The notes: a model not told the origin generated them from the letters alone. A DNA stretch of 64,000 nucleotides from Eurosta solidaginis (GCF_040869045.1 NW_027136912.1:682001-746000); one strand, 5' to 3'. Shown: positions 30,991 through 42,849, counted from the first letter of the stretch. Numbers and translations: made by a program.

Positions 30991-32032
30991 TACCCTGCAA
31001 AATCGTGCGATTAATCCCTAAAGGGATTGGCCTCCGATTGATCCCTTTTGTCTACATTTAGGCATAATTGATCTCCTTTAGTCCGTTTCGGGTACAGTTG
31101 GAATTAGTCAGTTTGAAATATATGTAGCGTATTTTAAAAAATATTAAAAATAACGGCAACGAAGGGAGTAAAATAAAAAAAGATTACATGTGATTGAATC
31201 GAATTATTTAAGAAAAATGCGGAGCCCTATACCGAACCTAAATTACTAGGACTTAACGCCTACGCCGGAGTTAGGGTTGAATTTTCGGATAATATTTTCT
31301 ATTACTTTTTGAAAAGCGGATTTGGTAGCTTGGCGAACTCTTCGATTGTGGTTTTGCCATGAAAAATTCGACTGGGTTCTATTTGAGTCCTTATTGAACC
31401 GCAAAGGGGCTAGTCTTCATATGTTCCCATATGGATACAAAGGGGATTGGTTGTTGTTGTTGTTGTTGTTGTTGTAGCGATAAGGTTTCTTCCCGAAGGC
31501 TTTGGCTTTGGGGAGTGTTATCGATGTGATGGTCCTTTACCGGATACAGATCCGGTACGCTCCGGTACCATAGCACCATAAAGTGCTAGCCCGACCATCT
31601 CGGGAACGATTTATGTGGCCACATTAAACCTTCAGGCCATTCCCTCCCTCCCCAACCCCAAGTTCCATGAGGAGCTTAGTGTCACCAGAGCCTCGTTTGT
31701 TAGTGAAACAGGATTCGCCGCGGATAGGTGAGGTTGAAAATTGGGTTTGGAGAAGTTATATATGGCGCTGGCAACCTGAAGGGTTGCGCCACACAGCCCC
31801 TTGAATCTGGTATTTTAGTCGCCTCTTACGACAGGCATACCTACCGCTGACCCCCTAACCCGCTAGGGGTTGGCCCTATGGATCCCTTTCGGTTATAAAT
31901 GGGTACAATTAGTCTCTTCATATGACATGCTCAACCGAAAGGGAACAGTTCAACTCATACAAAGAGATCAAAACTGGCACTGGTCGTATACTCCCGCATT
32001 CAACCTAGACTAATCGCAATTTTTGCAGGGTA
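30991..32032. mobile_element. non-autonomous DNA transposon with CCCTGCAAAA terminal inverted repeats
   Basis: The left end reads TACCCTGCAAAATCGTGCGA, and the right end read inward TACCCTGCAAAAATTGCGAT, continuing TTAATC/TTAGTC. The outermost TA on both sides could be a TA target duplication. Subterminal palindromes built on GGGATC/GATCCC are present. No transposase is visible. A (CAA)n-tailed retroposon sits inside (31450-31878). Superfamily undetermined. Confidence 0.68.
31450..31878 (-). mobile_element. retroposon with (CAA)n tail, copy 2 (longest)
   Basis: On the minus strand it runs from GGTCAGCGGTAGGTATGCCT through GTCGTAAGAGGCGACTAAAA, CACCTATCCGCGGCGAATCC and GAGATGGTCGGGCTAGCAC to GCCTTCGGGAAGAAACC and a tail of about eight CAA units. 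Same family as 27378-27540 and 37275-37535. It is non-coding. The tail is like that of Jockey-group LINEs, which may supply its machinery. No clear target duplication. Confidence 0.75.
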
Positions 32033-32640
32033 ATTACCTGCAGTCTGACCACATACAATCACTCTTTGAATCGCATATATACAATAAGAGCTTTTTCAAT
32101 TATTCTTGCAATTCATTTAAGTAATGGGGAAATTTCGAAACCGAAGTGTAGTTACCTAAATAAATTCCTTTCCAAATTAAAATTTCCAAACCTAATCTGC
32201 TTAGAAATTACTTACCTGGTTGGAGTAGAAGTCTTAGCACCATATTTCTTCTTTTTTTTTTCTTTTTATATCCCCTGCAGTTTATGAATTTATTGAAGCA
32301 GTTTCCGAACACATTTTTGACCACTTTACTATAAAGAACCACTTCTAAATAAAACATTTTATTTATACTTCACAATTTTATTTAACATTTTCACTTTATC
32401 ACTTAACACTGGGTAATTAAAAACTGGCATGCGACCACCTGTTCAAGTTTATTTAGCGAACGATTTTGCTTCGGTTATCACGAAGCATCGGCATGAAGAA
32501 AAAGTATGTAAGCAGCAGTGCAGGGCGCTTGGCTACTGTTGTACTTGCTGCTATGTATGTACATATGTATGTATGTGTGCCAGTGCAATGAAATACCGGC
32601 ATACAGCCGCTGCTGTATGAATATTTATTTATGCATGTTT
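32033..32640. other. no gene seen
   Basis: AT-rich, with a CATACATATGTATG-type microsatellite-like patch near 32554-32580. No coding support. Confidence 0.5.
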
Positions 32641-32648
32641 GTTTATTA

Positions 32649-32775
32649 CAGGCATGCAAATTAACGTTAATTTGACGTTCTTAACGTTAATAAACGAAAC
32701 GAAGTGACTTCGTTTCGTTTATTAGCGTTGATTATCGTAACGAAATGATATCGTTTCGTTCGTTAAGCATGCCTG
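32649..32775. mobile_element. 127-bp hAT-type MITE
   Basis: Terminal inverted repeats CAGGCATGC...GCATGCCTG with a perfect 8-bp duplication GTTTATTA (32641-32648 and 32776-32783). The interior is built of AACGTTAA, AAACGAAACGAAG and its inverse CTTCGTTTCGTTT, so the whole element can fold. Eight-base duplication and a CAGG start fit hAT. No relation by sequence to the hAT-like element at 10674. Confidence 0.88.
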
Positions 32776-32783
32776 GTTTATTA

Positions 32784-33276
32784 TTGGAAAACAATGACAA
32801 ACATCCACATGTTGGTGTGTAAACTTATACAAGGTACCATGGTTGCCATTTTGTCCATTTGGATCAAAAATTGTGCATTCCAACTCGATTTAGTCCGCTG
32901 GACCGTTTTCTTCAATTTTGGTCCTTTTTATGCAGTTGCCACGATTTTGGTACTTTTCTTTCTTTTTCACCCAGGTAAAAATTCACAATATTGCCCAAAA
33001 AATTTACCGCACATTCGTTAACCCACATATAATTTTGAATTTCTCACCACAGGGCTTGCCGCTGATGAAGCGTTAAGTTTAATGAATTGAAAACTAAGTA
33101 AAATAATGAAACTAATTTGTTTTATATTAAGTGTACTTGCCACTCACTCAGTTCAAACAAACCGATAGATATTGAGAGTTTGTGAAGGAATAACTACTTA
33201 TATAAACTACATATATCAACGTCCCAAACAAAAAATAGGGCTGACACCAGAGTAGAAGCGAGAAGCGTTGCTATAA
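32784..33276. other. no gene seen
   Basis: Nothing recognised. A 75-codon frame at 32794-33021 encodes a hydrophobic peptide without family features. Confidence 0.45.
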
Positions 33277-34184
33277 TCTTAATATAAAAAACACGTGTCA
33301 CAACATTTTCGGCCGCGATGGACTCCTAAACTACTGAACCGATTTTGAATTTGTTTAGCACCCCGTGTGTAGTTTGATCTAACTTGAGACATAGGGTAGG
33401 TTATATCTCAGTTTATAGTCGCAATATTATTTTATTGCAAATTTTTTTATTTGTTTATACGTAATAATAAAATGTTACGTATACGCAGTGGCACTCATAT
33501 TTTCAGGTGCTGCGGATATACTTCCGTGTAATTGCTTGGTGTTTAATTAAACAACCTGCTTATCAATAAAAAATATTATAGCGAATGATATCAAGTATAG
33601 CACATCACCAGGCCCGCCGAGAGGGTGGGGGCCGGTTTCTGAGAGGCCCGCGATTTAAAGGTACTATGACATTTTTTTAATTCAGGAGAGTCTTTAGATG
33701 TGTAGAGGGTAATTTTCATACCCCTGGGTGAATAGGGTCTCGAGATAATGGCCAAAACGTGGGCCAGTGAATGCCTAGACAGTGTTTATACAGTATGGAA
33801 ATCAAATGAAAGCTGTTTATGAGTGCGTTAGTACAGAGTAATATATTATCCAGAGACGGACTGGGACTGGGATTAGGACTAGGACTGGGACTGAGACTCA
33901 GAGTGGGACAGGGACTGGAATAAAATACATACCACCCTCTGGGACGGGCAATAGGGGATGCAGAAGAATGAGAAGAAATTGAGAGAAGAGAGAAGGAGAA
34001 GAAGATTGAGAAAGAGGTAGAATGAGACGAAGAGAGATGAAGCGAAAAAGACGGAGGGAAGGGTGAATAAAAGGATTAGGAAAAAGTGAAGAGGGGGGAG
34101 GACAGAAACAGACGGAAAAAGCTTCTTAAAATGTATGCAGATAGGCCAAATTTAGGGCAGGACAACGTCTGCCGGGTCTTCTAG
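33277..34184. mobile_element. non-autonomous Helitron, copy 2
   Basis: Begins TCTTAATATAAAAAACACGT after an A and ends GCCGGGTCTTCTAG before a T, the canonical Helitron junctions. It shares with copy 1 the CCCCTGGGTGA, AGGGTCTCGAGAT and GGCCAAATTTAGGGCAG blocks. A strand-asymmetric stretch of GGGACTG and GAGA units (33850-34110) fills the 3' third. No ORF of its own. Confidence 0.8.
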
Positions 34185-34185
34185 T

Positions 34186-35260
34186 ATAAATATAGAAAGC
34201 TATTAAATTATGGAAAATTGTAAAAGTGCCACTGTTGACAGTGCCAGAACCGTTGTAGGCCTGTAAAATATAAGAAATATATATGCATTGCGTATGTTTG
34301 CATATACTCGCAAACTAACCGGAACGCTTGTGATATATCCAAGTCCCAAATTGATTGCAATGACAGTATTTGATTGCGTTAGCGAATTAACTGCAATCAA
34401 GTTGATTGCAAAAGAAAAGCTAACAATCAAGTTGATTGTAGATTGTACTTTTTACAATAAAAAAGTACAATCACATTTGACTACAGTGAAATAAGCTGAG
34501 CAACGTTTGATGTTAAATTGGAATGACAGCTCTGCTAGAACGAGTTTTTATAAGCCCCTTTTATGTACGTAAAAGGCGCTGCATAATTTTAGGCGCATAT
34601 CAAATTTTTAAGTACATAAGGAACAAGCCAATAGTATAAAAACCCGACAATTGCTTCTCCCAAAGTTTAAGAAATTTGACATATTTTTTAAAATCATAGT
34701 TTGAAAATTGGTCAAAAGTGTAAACAAATTTAGTTTTTAGAGTTGAAAAGTGATAGAATGCATCAAGTTGATTTTATGCAAAATCGCTTACCACGTTAAA
34801 ATATCAAGCATCAAAATTTGTACAAAATTTACCTGAAAAGAAAGAAAAACAATTACTCAAATGTTATGCTTAATTAATAAAACTTAATAAAGGAAATATT
34901 TTGATTGGTTATCACAAGAAAATACCGGAACATATGCGGAGTTGTGGAACTAACTTCCGTGAAGATTTTTACATAAAAATAATAATAAAATAGTTCCGAA
35001 CAATTTTGGAAAAGGAAAACTCGTTGCTTTTATCCTTACACCAAGTCGCTAAATACGGATGTATGTTGATATCCCGGCAGCTAGCTTAACTGTTGCTACC
35101 GGCCAGCAGAGTCCTATCAGACCTTTCAATAGGTTAAGTTGGGTTTAACTCAAATAGACTGCGTAAAGTCCATGGTGTTATCAAAAGTTTGCTCAATGAT
35201 CATGTGTATCTCTTGCCTTATATTAATCTCGCCCTATCTGGTTGGAACGTCTACGGTTCA
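34186..35260. other. no gene seen
   Basis: AT-rich. Contains the clearest TTTTAGGCGC motif (GCATAATTTTAGGCGCATA at 34581-34599). Words of AATCAAGTTGATTG recur at 34393-34440. No coding region. Confidence 0.5.
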
Positions 35261-35261
35261 A

Positions 35262-36425
35262 GGTTCGAGCAAAGCGCTTATATCAAAACTCCCTTCCCCA
35301 CCAGAAGGAGTCACAATAACTTCCTATGCTGACGACTGCACGATTATGGCTACAGGACGTGGCCCTTCAATTGATGAATTAGTTTTAAAATAAACAGCTA
35401 TCTCCCCAATCTGTCTAGTTTCTTCACCTCGCGAAACTTGAAATTATCACCGACAAAATCCACGGCCACCCTGTTTACGACGCGGAAGGAACAGATGTCG
35501 CAAATATTGGATGTACACGTCGATGGTGTCACACTACCGACTGTCAGTCACCCAAAGATCTTAGGGGTAACGTTCGATAATACTCTCAACCTTCAAGGTT
35601 CATGCCACCGAGATTATTTCTAAAGTACAAAGTTGCAACAAAATCCTCAAGTTGCTTGCTGGGGCAGTACATGGGGAAAAGATAAAGAAGCGTTGCTAAT
35701 CACGTACAAGGCAATCGGCCGGCCGCTCATGACCTATGCGTCACCAGTTTGATCGCCTGGTCTTAAAAATTCTCACTGAAAAAGGTTACAGACCTGTCAA
35801 AATGCTGCACTCAGAACTGCCACCGGATGTCTCCTAATGCCCCCGAACACCACCTGCATAGTGAGACCTAAGAGCTCAATACTAAAGAGCACAACGAAAT
35901 GCAGAACCAGCAGTTTTTGCTTAATTGCCACAAACCGGGACATCCTAGCAAACAACAGCCCCGCCTCCACGGGGATTAAAGAAACGTATCCATAAACACT
36001 ATGACGAGATCCGGCATCTGCCAACACAGCCGCTTGATCCAGGCAAGCATAAGCAGGCCTTTAACCAAATCCACACATAATCGGTAAACGCCTTTGTCAG
36101 GACACGCCCGGTGAACCGTGTTATTAATATGCAATATCCTACCCTTGCAAAGGAAGAAAGCACATTACCAAGGAGACAAAAGTCACCCTGACCCAACTTC
36201 GTTCTGGATACTGTAACAAGTTAAACTCTTACTTGTTCAGAATCAACCCCGACATACGTAACGTATGTCCTGCATGTGATGTGTCCCCACATGACACCAA
36301 CCATCTTTTCAATTGTAATGTGGACATACGCCTCTAACACCTAGCTCCCTATGGTCCGCCCCTATTGAAATTGCCAGTTTGTAAGTGGTCGTGCCCATTG
36401 AATGCGGCGAACACTGTTAAAACAA
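35262..36425 (+). mobile_element. Jockey-like LINE fragment, decayed, with 3' end
   Basis: From the RT palm to the (CAA)n-type tail near 36425. Recognisable in order: SYADDCTIMAT (catalytic box, ~35320-35350), KLSPTKSTATLFTT (~35438-35480), HPKILGVTFDNTL (~35550-35590), then frame-broken thumb sequence, LNSYLFRINPDI-type sequence (~36210-36260) and the CPAC...PHDTNHLFNC knuckle (~36265-36320). The 36000-36130 part shows an extra deletion. Cannot encode protein. Confidence 0.82.
35274..35623 (+). pseudogene. Jockey-like RT palm pieces
   Basis: The frame from 35274 to 35391 reads SKLPSPPEGVTITSYADDCT with YADD intact. The frame 35438-35621 reads MKLSPTKSTATLFTTRK, ILDVHVDGVTLPTVSHPKIL and GVTFDNTLN, the region just after the catalytic box in Jockey-group RTs. 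A frameshift lies between (35392-35437). Upstream palm motifs are missing. Confidence 0.82.
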
Positions 36426-36434
36426 CAACAGCGA

Positions 36435-37000
36435 TGCGCCATGTTTAGCTAGCTCATTACATTCTTCGTTTCCATCTACTACCGTATGTCCAGGGACCAA
36501 ATATATAAATATTTCTCTCTATCCCGATTCTTGCTAAAGATTGCTTACACTCTTAAATACTTTAAGTTGTTGCTGTACTAGAAATTATTGCCTTAATTGA
36601 TGCTTGGCATTCATTGTAAAAATTGACTTCGCTGCAAATAGTTCCGCCTAAGAAACCCTACAGCGATCTGGAAGCTTCTAGCATTTGTTTGTTCCCGGAT
36701 CCACGCAGTATGCCGCAGCTCCTACGCCTTGCATTACTTTGGAGCCATCGGTATACGCGTGTATCGCCTCGTCTGCTATTTTAGCGAACTTGCTCTATCT
36801 GATACCAATCGAAGCGCAAGTAGGGAACGAGGCAGTATGTCCGTCTAATATTTGATAACACTATCCATTATGGTTGTATCGTCTGCGCTGAAGCTGCCTC
36901 GAGGCATTGAGTCTCGTTGTTAAGGCCATATTCTTCGCCACCAGGTCTACAGTTGGAATGTGCAGAATGGCATACAGAGAGCAGCTGTCAGGGTTGCAAA
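36435..37000 (-). pseudogene. LINE RNase H domain fragment
   Basis: The minus strand near 36790-36690 reads DEAIHAYTDGSKVMQGVGAA and AAYCVDPGTN, the start of an RNase H fold (TDGS with its catalytic Asp) as found at the C-terminus of I/LOA/R1-related LINE pol proteins. In-frame stops and frameshifts follow. Confidence 0.72.
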
Positions 37001-37164
37001 ACCCAATCATTTCATATAGATTTTGCATTTTTTAAGTTGATAATTATCATTTTGTTATATTTTTATAAATAAAAATAGGCTGTATATTATGCGATTACTC
37101 GCTAAGGATGTCCGTTCGAACGCAATAATTACACACATATATGTATCTTAATTATTCAAAGGGG

Positions 37165-37265
37165 TTTCCAGCGAGTGGGAATGTGAGTGGGAGTAAAAGC
37201 GTGTATGAGTGAGAGTTAGAGTGGAAGTGTAGGTTGGAGTGGGAATGGAGTGATAGCGGGAGTTA
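37165..37265. repeat. GAGTGG-type degenerate array (short)
   Basis: Plus-strand purine-rich hexamer-like units (GAGTGGGAATGTGAGTGGGA). Same unit as at 38265-38610. Confidence 0.75.
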
Positions 37266-37274
37266 GGGTTGTTA

Positions 37275-37535
37275 ATAGCTTCACAAACCCAATTTTCAAC
37301 CACACCTTCTTTAGCAGGCGAGGCTGTGTCGACCACAAGTTCTTCATGACACTATGGGGGATGGCCTTCAAGGTTCAATCCGATCATACAAAATCGTTCC
37401 TGAGAGGGTCGCGCTTTTACCTTAATGGTGCTTTCACCTAAACGTACTAAATCTATATCAGGCAAAAGACCATCAACATCGACAAACCTATGCAAAACCT
37501 TCGGGAGAGTCTTTATCACTGCAAGAACAACTCAT
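37275..37535 (+). mobile_element. retroposon with CAA-type tail, copy 3 (diverged)
   Basis: Shares CACAAACCCAATTTTCAACC, GGGGGATGGCCTTCAAGGTT, TACCTTAATGGTGCT and CAAAACCTTCGGGAGAGTC with the 31450 copy, on the opposite strand, and ends in GCAAGAACAACTC. Confidence 0.65.
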
Positions 37536-38264
37536 GCGAGTATATTTATATAATTTCTACATATGTACATATGTACAATAGCACATCAGCTCCACTCACA
37601 CTCTGCCTCTTCAAGCGGACGTGACATCATAAAATTCTTGACAAATGGTTTTGGTCATCAACTGACACTTTCAATATCCAGTGCTTTTGCTGATAATGAT
37701 GATGGTGACAAATAAAATGGTGTCAGGACAATCATATATTTTTTATAGCTACTAAAGCCTCCCGTTCGCTCTGTTTATACGTAATTCACATACACCTTTT
37801 TAAGATTTTATATTACTATTATTATTATTATCGTTGCTAAATTAGTCCGTTCACTCAGGCTGGCACTTTTGTGCTGCCACTGCCCTGATAGGTTTCTAGT
37901 CACAATAAATAATTTGTCTGTAAGATTTATAACAAAAGTAGAAGTAACAACTTCCACAGAACACCAAGCATAAACTGCTCCATTTCATTGTATTTGTATA
38001 CTTATCTGGTTATGTTCACCTACTTAAGGGCTAGATACACATAAAATTGACAATAAAAAATGAGCGGCTGAAAAAGAATAAACGCAAAAAATACGTAGAA
38101 GGGATATTGAGTGAAAACGGAATGGTGGGATATCGATACGAAGAACAGAATGAGTATAAAATGCAGTAAAAAATGTTTTCCTTAAATATAAGTAATAATT
38201 ATACCCAGTTGTTTTTTCTTACTAGAAAATGGCAAGAATGAAAAAAAGTTAGACCAAGACTTGG
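37536..38264. other. no gene seen
   Basis: An ATT trinucleotide run near 37812-37830. Nothing else recognised. Confidence 0.5.
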
Positions 38265-38610
38265 AGCGATGGAGAATAAGAGGTGGAAGTATGAGCCGGA
38301 GTGGGAGTGAAAGTTGGAAAGGGAATGACAGCGAGAGTTGGAGTGGCATTGGGGCGAAAGTGGGAATGCGAGAGCATGTACGAGTGAGATTTAGAGTTTA
38401 AGTGGAAGGTTGGAGTAGTAGTAAGAAGTAAGAAGGTTGGAGTGGGAAAGGGAGTGAGAGTTGCAGTTAGAGTTGGAATGTGAGTGCGACTGGGAGTGAG
38501 AGGAGTGAAAGTAGAAATAGGAGTGGAAGTCAGAGAAGAGGGAGAGTATGAGTGGGGTGGGAGTAATAGTGGGAGTGAGAGTGGAAGTAATAGTGGGAGT
38601 GAGAGAACAT
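38265..38610. repeat. GAGTGG-type degenerate array (long)
   Basis: About 345 bp of G-rich, C-poor hexamer-like units on the plus strand (GAGTGGGAGTG, GTTGGAGTGG, GAGTGAGAG). The complementary strand opens as a 137-codon Ser/Thr/Pro/Leu frame (38249-38662) only because the repeat avoids stops in that frame. Confidence 0.8.
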
Positions 38611-39054
38611 CACCTATTGACCATATTAAACAATATGTAGAAAGTACCTGCACTAGGAGCAAAGAAAAGTTAAGCCCAAGCCAGCACGTCGGAATGAAGC
38701 GCGTGGATATGGAAACCGAATTTCACCATTACACTGTTCAAATTTTTTTGAAATAAATGACTCGCTCTTAGCTCATTACATCCGGGTATAAAATGTAATA
38801 CCAATAACAAGCACTTCAATAAGTGAAGTAGACACATTGGCCTGAATTGGCATGTGGTTGGCCTTTATTAATCGGTGTAAACAATATTTTTTACATTATC
38901 CTGTGCCTCACTTTCTACTCATGTAAACTTTTTTCGACATTTTTTCTTACTTTCGCTATTAACTTTTTTCGACGAGGCATGGCAGGCAAGTATTGAAATA
39001 TTTTTGATGATTAAGGGATGGGATGCAAAGAAAGGACGCGACTTCACTCTACAC
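38611..39054. other. no gene seen
   Basis: No recognised element. Confidence 0.45.
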
Positions 39055-39245
39055 CGGTGGTTCAACTGTTACTCCTTGAAGACCTGCAAGATAACCAATC
39101 AAATTTGACCGAACTACGATAGTGCGAGGACAGAGAGAAATCTTTAGCGTCACTGCCACAATTGCGGGACACTGGCTACTCGGCCTGTACGCTGAGATAA
39201 AGATGATTCCTTTTAAGAGCATTTGCAGGAGCTGCGTCATTTTTT
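39055..39245 (+). pseudogene. short LINE C-terminal fragment
   Basis: The plus strand reads VTATIAGHWLLGLYAEIKMI followed by FKSICRSC. This matches the (I/L)TGHxLLGxHAxxxG...CRSC block downstream of the RNase H domain in LINE pol proteins (compare 51115-51180 and 61615-61690). Both ends are lost. Confidence 0.6.
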
Positions 39246-40905
39246 ACGCTTTTGAGGTAAATATTTTCCCAACATTATGAAAAGGGTATCCAAGTTATTT
39301 TTTATGCGCGACACTAAAAGTTCACAGCCTGCTGCCCTGCTTGGAAGGGTGGGAGCTATTACATGCATTATCATGAAGATGTAAAATTTTATAAGAACCA
39401 ACTTATTTGAAGCATTATTGTAGCTGTCATAGTTGCCAACGCGTATAAAGTATTGTCATCGTCGTAAAGTGTTTCTCCCACACCAGCTCGAATTTGCTCA
39501 AGACGACAAGGATGGAATTCCACAACTCGCTCTGACTCGAAAACAGCATTTTCTGAAATCTATTTTACCTCCATCGTATTTTATTTAAGATCTTCCTTTA
39601 TCAACACCCGAATATAAACATCTACTCACATCCTTCGCCTTAAAGTATACTTTGAATTCAATCATGCACTAGCCGGTCGAAAGATTTTGTGTTAAATTTT
39701 CACTTTGACGCTTCATGTAAAATTGTCTCTTCACTTACTACAAACAAGCCTTCCGCGCGTCATCACTCTCGTCTAAACAGTACTACATGCCTCATCATAA
39801 TGCCTAACAATTTCAGCCACTTTTTAAAATTCAATACAAAGTATATTTTGTGCCCAACCTACTTTCTACAAAGTCTGTTCACTTTCCTTTTAAAACGTCC
39901 GTCGCTTTTAACCCACTCCCTGACTCGCTCTTGCTGAAAAAACAAATAAGTTCAAATTTCTCTTCAGCCAACGGAAATGTTTTCACGTTTCTCATTTGTG
40001 TGTTTACTGACTGCCTTCTTTCAGTTTTACTTCGCCTAAGACTTTGACAATTTCTCCCATCTATCTCTTCCTTACTTGAGTTATTGATATAAAATGCTTT
40101 CACAGCGTCTCTTCGCCATCGTTGTGATGCGCCCAATATCCATTGTCGCTATTTTGATTCCACTCAGTTTTGTGCGATATTATTTCACTCGTGCCTATAT
40201 GGACTTGTAAGTATCCTTTATGCCTATCGGTTTATCCTTTACTTCGTCGATATTTTACTGTTGCGGTATGGCATCTGTAATATCGGATTTCGTTGTATTA
40301 ACTCTTTCTTTAAGGCACAAGAGCCAATGCAAAGATTTACAAGCAATCAATACAGCAGAAAAGTCTATGAGAATTTTTTATTTTGAACAACTGAACAGAT
40401 GAGCGATGGGTTGGATGGAAGGACGGATGGACCTCGCTTTATTTGCGTATTGTTATGGAGCTGTTGTATATCAATATGTATCACAATCTTGCTATATAAG
40501 CGTAGATTGACTTCAATTCTGTAACAAACAAGAAATCACTGTGGAATAACGCATTTGAATGATGAGTGTGTAAACATTTTTGTTCATGGCATGGTTGAGT
40601 AAAAAATGTCCCGCAGTATTGATGCTAGATATTTTCATTTCCACACCTTGGACTTGAAGATTTTCCATACAAAATTTTATTTCTCAAATACTTTAAGTAT
40701 TGAATATTTGAATATTTGTTTTCTTTGGATATTTCATTTTTGTTCATTTTTACTTTTCAGTTCATTTTATTTTTACAAAAATTTATTTCCTTTGTGCGAA
40801 AATTGTAAAACAGGAATCATAATAATAAATAAAATATGTTTTCATTACGATATTGCGAAAAGCACATACAAAGGACAAGCAATTCGACCAGTAGCTTCTT
40901 ATGGG
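39246..40905. other. 1.7 kb with no gene seen
   Basis: AT-rich. Several frames of 60-106 codons (the longest at 40606-40926) are hydrophobic, Phe-rich translations of T-rich DNA without family features. Confidence 0.5.
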
Positions 40906-40909
40906 GTTA

Positions 40910-41320
40910 TCCTATGTCCCCAGTGAACTCCACAAACAGGCGTTGGACCTCTATACCAGGAATTGCCCGGTGAATCCTGTACTCAAAGAACAATATCCAA
41001 AACTAGCAGAGGAGGAACGTATTCTCCCTAGGGAAATGCGAGTACTGTAACAGGTTAAACTCTTACCTATCCAGAATCAACCCCGATATACAAAACATAT
41101 GTCCTGCTTGTAATGTGTCCCCCCATTACACGAACCATCTCTTTAACTGAATTGTGGAACCAACGCCTCTAACACCCCTCTCATACCCCTCTCATTATAG
41201 TCCACCCCTGTTGAAACAGCGAGTTTCTTTGGACTCCCATTAGAGAACATTGATGACAATGTGTGATCGGTCGCACCTATTGGATGGGGCGAAGCACTGC
41301 TACAACAACAATAGCAGTGG
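40910..41320 (+). mobile_element. Jockey-like LINE 3' end
   Basis: Carries GNPVL-type, EEERILPREMRVL and SYLSRINPDIQNICPACN-type coding remnants in broken frames, then the 3' region with LPLENIDDN-type codons and CTGCTACAACAACAA. The sequence matches the fragment in the hAT-like element and the ends of 35262-36425 and 59950-60560. Confidence 0.8.
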
Positions 41321-41479
41321 CTTCTTATTGATGGCTTGGTATTGAATCCGGTAACATACAAAATTCCAATGAACGTTTGAATTTCTGTCAAATCTCTTGA
41401 AAGTAATGTAGTATAACTTAAAAAAAATTGAGACGGTTAAAAATTGCTCCACTATTTTTTATTATATATGTATTTACCC

Positions 41480-42262
41480 AGTTTTTCAAACAAGGCTCCA
41501 TAATATTCAATTAAAGAGTCAACAGACTGTTGTGAAATTTCTTATTTGGCGGACTTACTCGACTTAGCTTTTTCTGGCATGATGATTTGCCCAGGAGCCA
41601 ACTCTCCAAGTTGGTTTTCTTCGATTCGATCGTTGTCGTCGTTGAATAAGCAAATAATTTCCACTGCACCATCAACTTCCCCAGGAAATTTCTCGGCTTG
41701 ATCTGAATGCAGTAGTACATCTTCGTCCACATCTTCTGTGTCACTAGCTGCATCTACAGTCTCCAGCAGTAATATCATTTGAACGGACGCAAATTTTTAA
41801 TATTATTTATGACTTCATCCTCCTCGTTCTGATTTAACTATATTTTCTATATCATTTTAGATGATCACACGGCTGAATGCTGCCGGTTGAAAATATGATT
41901 AGCGTCAAGTCCTAACGTTGCTTTTGCGCAGCGTACAATTTAATGCATATATATGCTACATGTTGCTATATAAAATTTTGCAAAATTTATTTTCAGGCAA
42001 TCTGTTTAGACAAAATAAGGGTAACAAGAAAATTTTCGTAACTTTAATAATTTAACAAAAGACATCCAAAAAATTGCGGATATTCAAAACAAAATAAATA
42101 TGTATAAGTTTTTACTACATACAAATATAAATACAACACGTTTTAAGTAAGTATATTTTCATTAAATTTTAAATGTTTTTTCGTAAAATTTTCCGCAAAC
42201 CTGTGAAATATATGCGAAGCCGTAAACGTTGCACAGACGCAACGTGCCGGGCTTAATGGGTT
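41480..42262 (-). mobile_element. possible piggyBac-like 5' end with transposase N-terminus
   Basis: On the minus strand a candidate terminus CCCATTAAGCCCGGCACGTT at 42260, next to bases ATAA where TTAA would be expected, is followed by a CACGTTGCGTCTGTGCAACG palindrome. A frame from 41778 to 41542 then encodes an acidic stretch ASDTEDVDEDVLLHSD with PGEVDGAVEI, which resembles the acidic N-terminal part of piggyBac transposases. No DDE domain follows; the frame stops at 41542. The call is tentative. Confidence 0.4.
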
Positions 42263-42849
42263 ATGGTCTGGGCAGATACACAATTTTTCAGCTCGCACGT
42301 GCTCAAACAGTTATACAATTTGCTGCTATGCTGGAATTAAAGAGCCAGGGCCCGGAGCGTGCTCTACGATCACGTATCGAAAACTAATTAAGCTAAATTA
42401 AATTAAATTAAATTAAACCAAATTTTAATTTAATTTAATAAACCAAGTGAAATTAAATTACACAAAATTTAATTAAATCAAGCTAAATTAAATTACACTG
42501 AATTAAGTTAAATTAGTTTTAAAAAAATTATATGAAAATAAATTTAGTTAACTTAATTAATTTTACTTAATTTGATTTCACTTAATTAAATTTTTTATTT
42601 TATTTTATGCATTTTTCACTATATTTTATTTTGACTTATTTTACATTATTTCTTTTTATTTTTTGTTATTAGATTCACTTGACTTTTTAAATTTAATTTA
42701 ATTTAGTTTAATTAAATTTTTTTTGTTTAGTTTAGTTTAACAAATTTAATTTCCTTTCATCTCATTTAATTTAGTTTAGTTTAATTTAATTTAATTCAAT
42801 CCAATTTAAACATATCTAATTTAATTTGATTTTCTTCGTTTAATTTAAT

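Noticed and set aside
38249..38662. 137-codon Ser/Thr/Pro/Leu-rich minus-strand frame
   Set aside because: Translation of the antisense of the GAGTGG array; low complexity, not a gene.
40606..40926. 106-codon hydrophobic frame
   Set aside because: Phe- and Leu-rich translation of T-rich DNA; no domain, no codon structure and no neighbouring exons.
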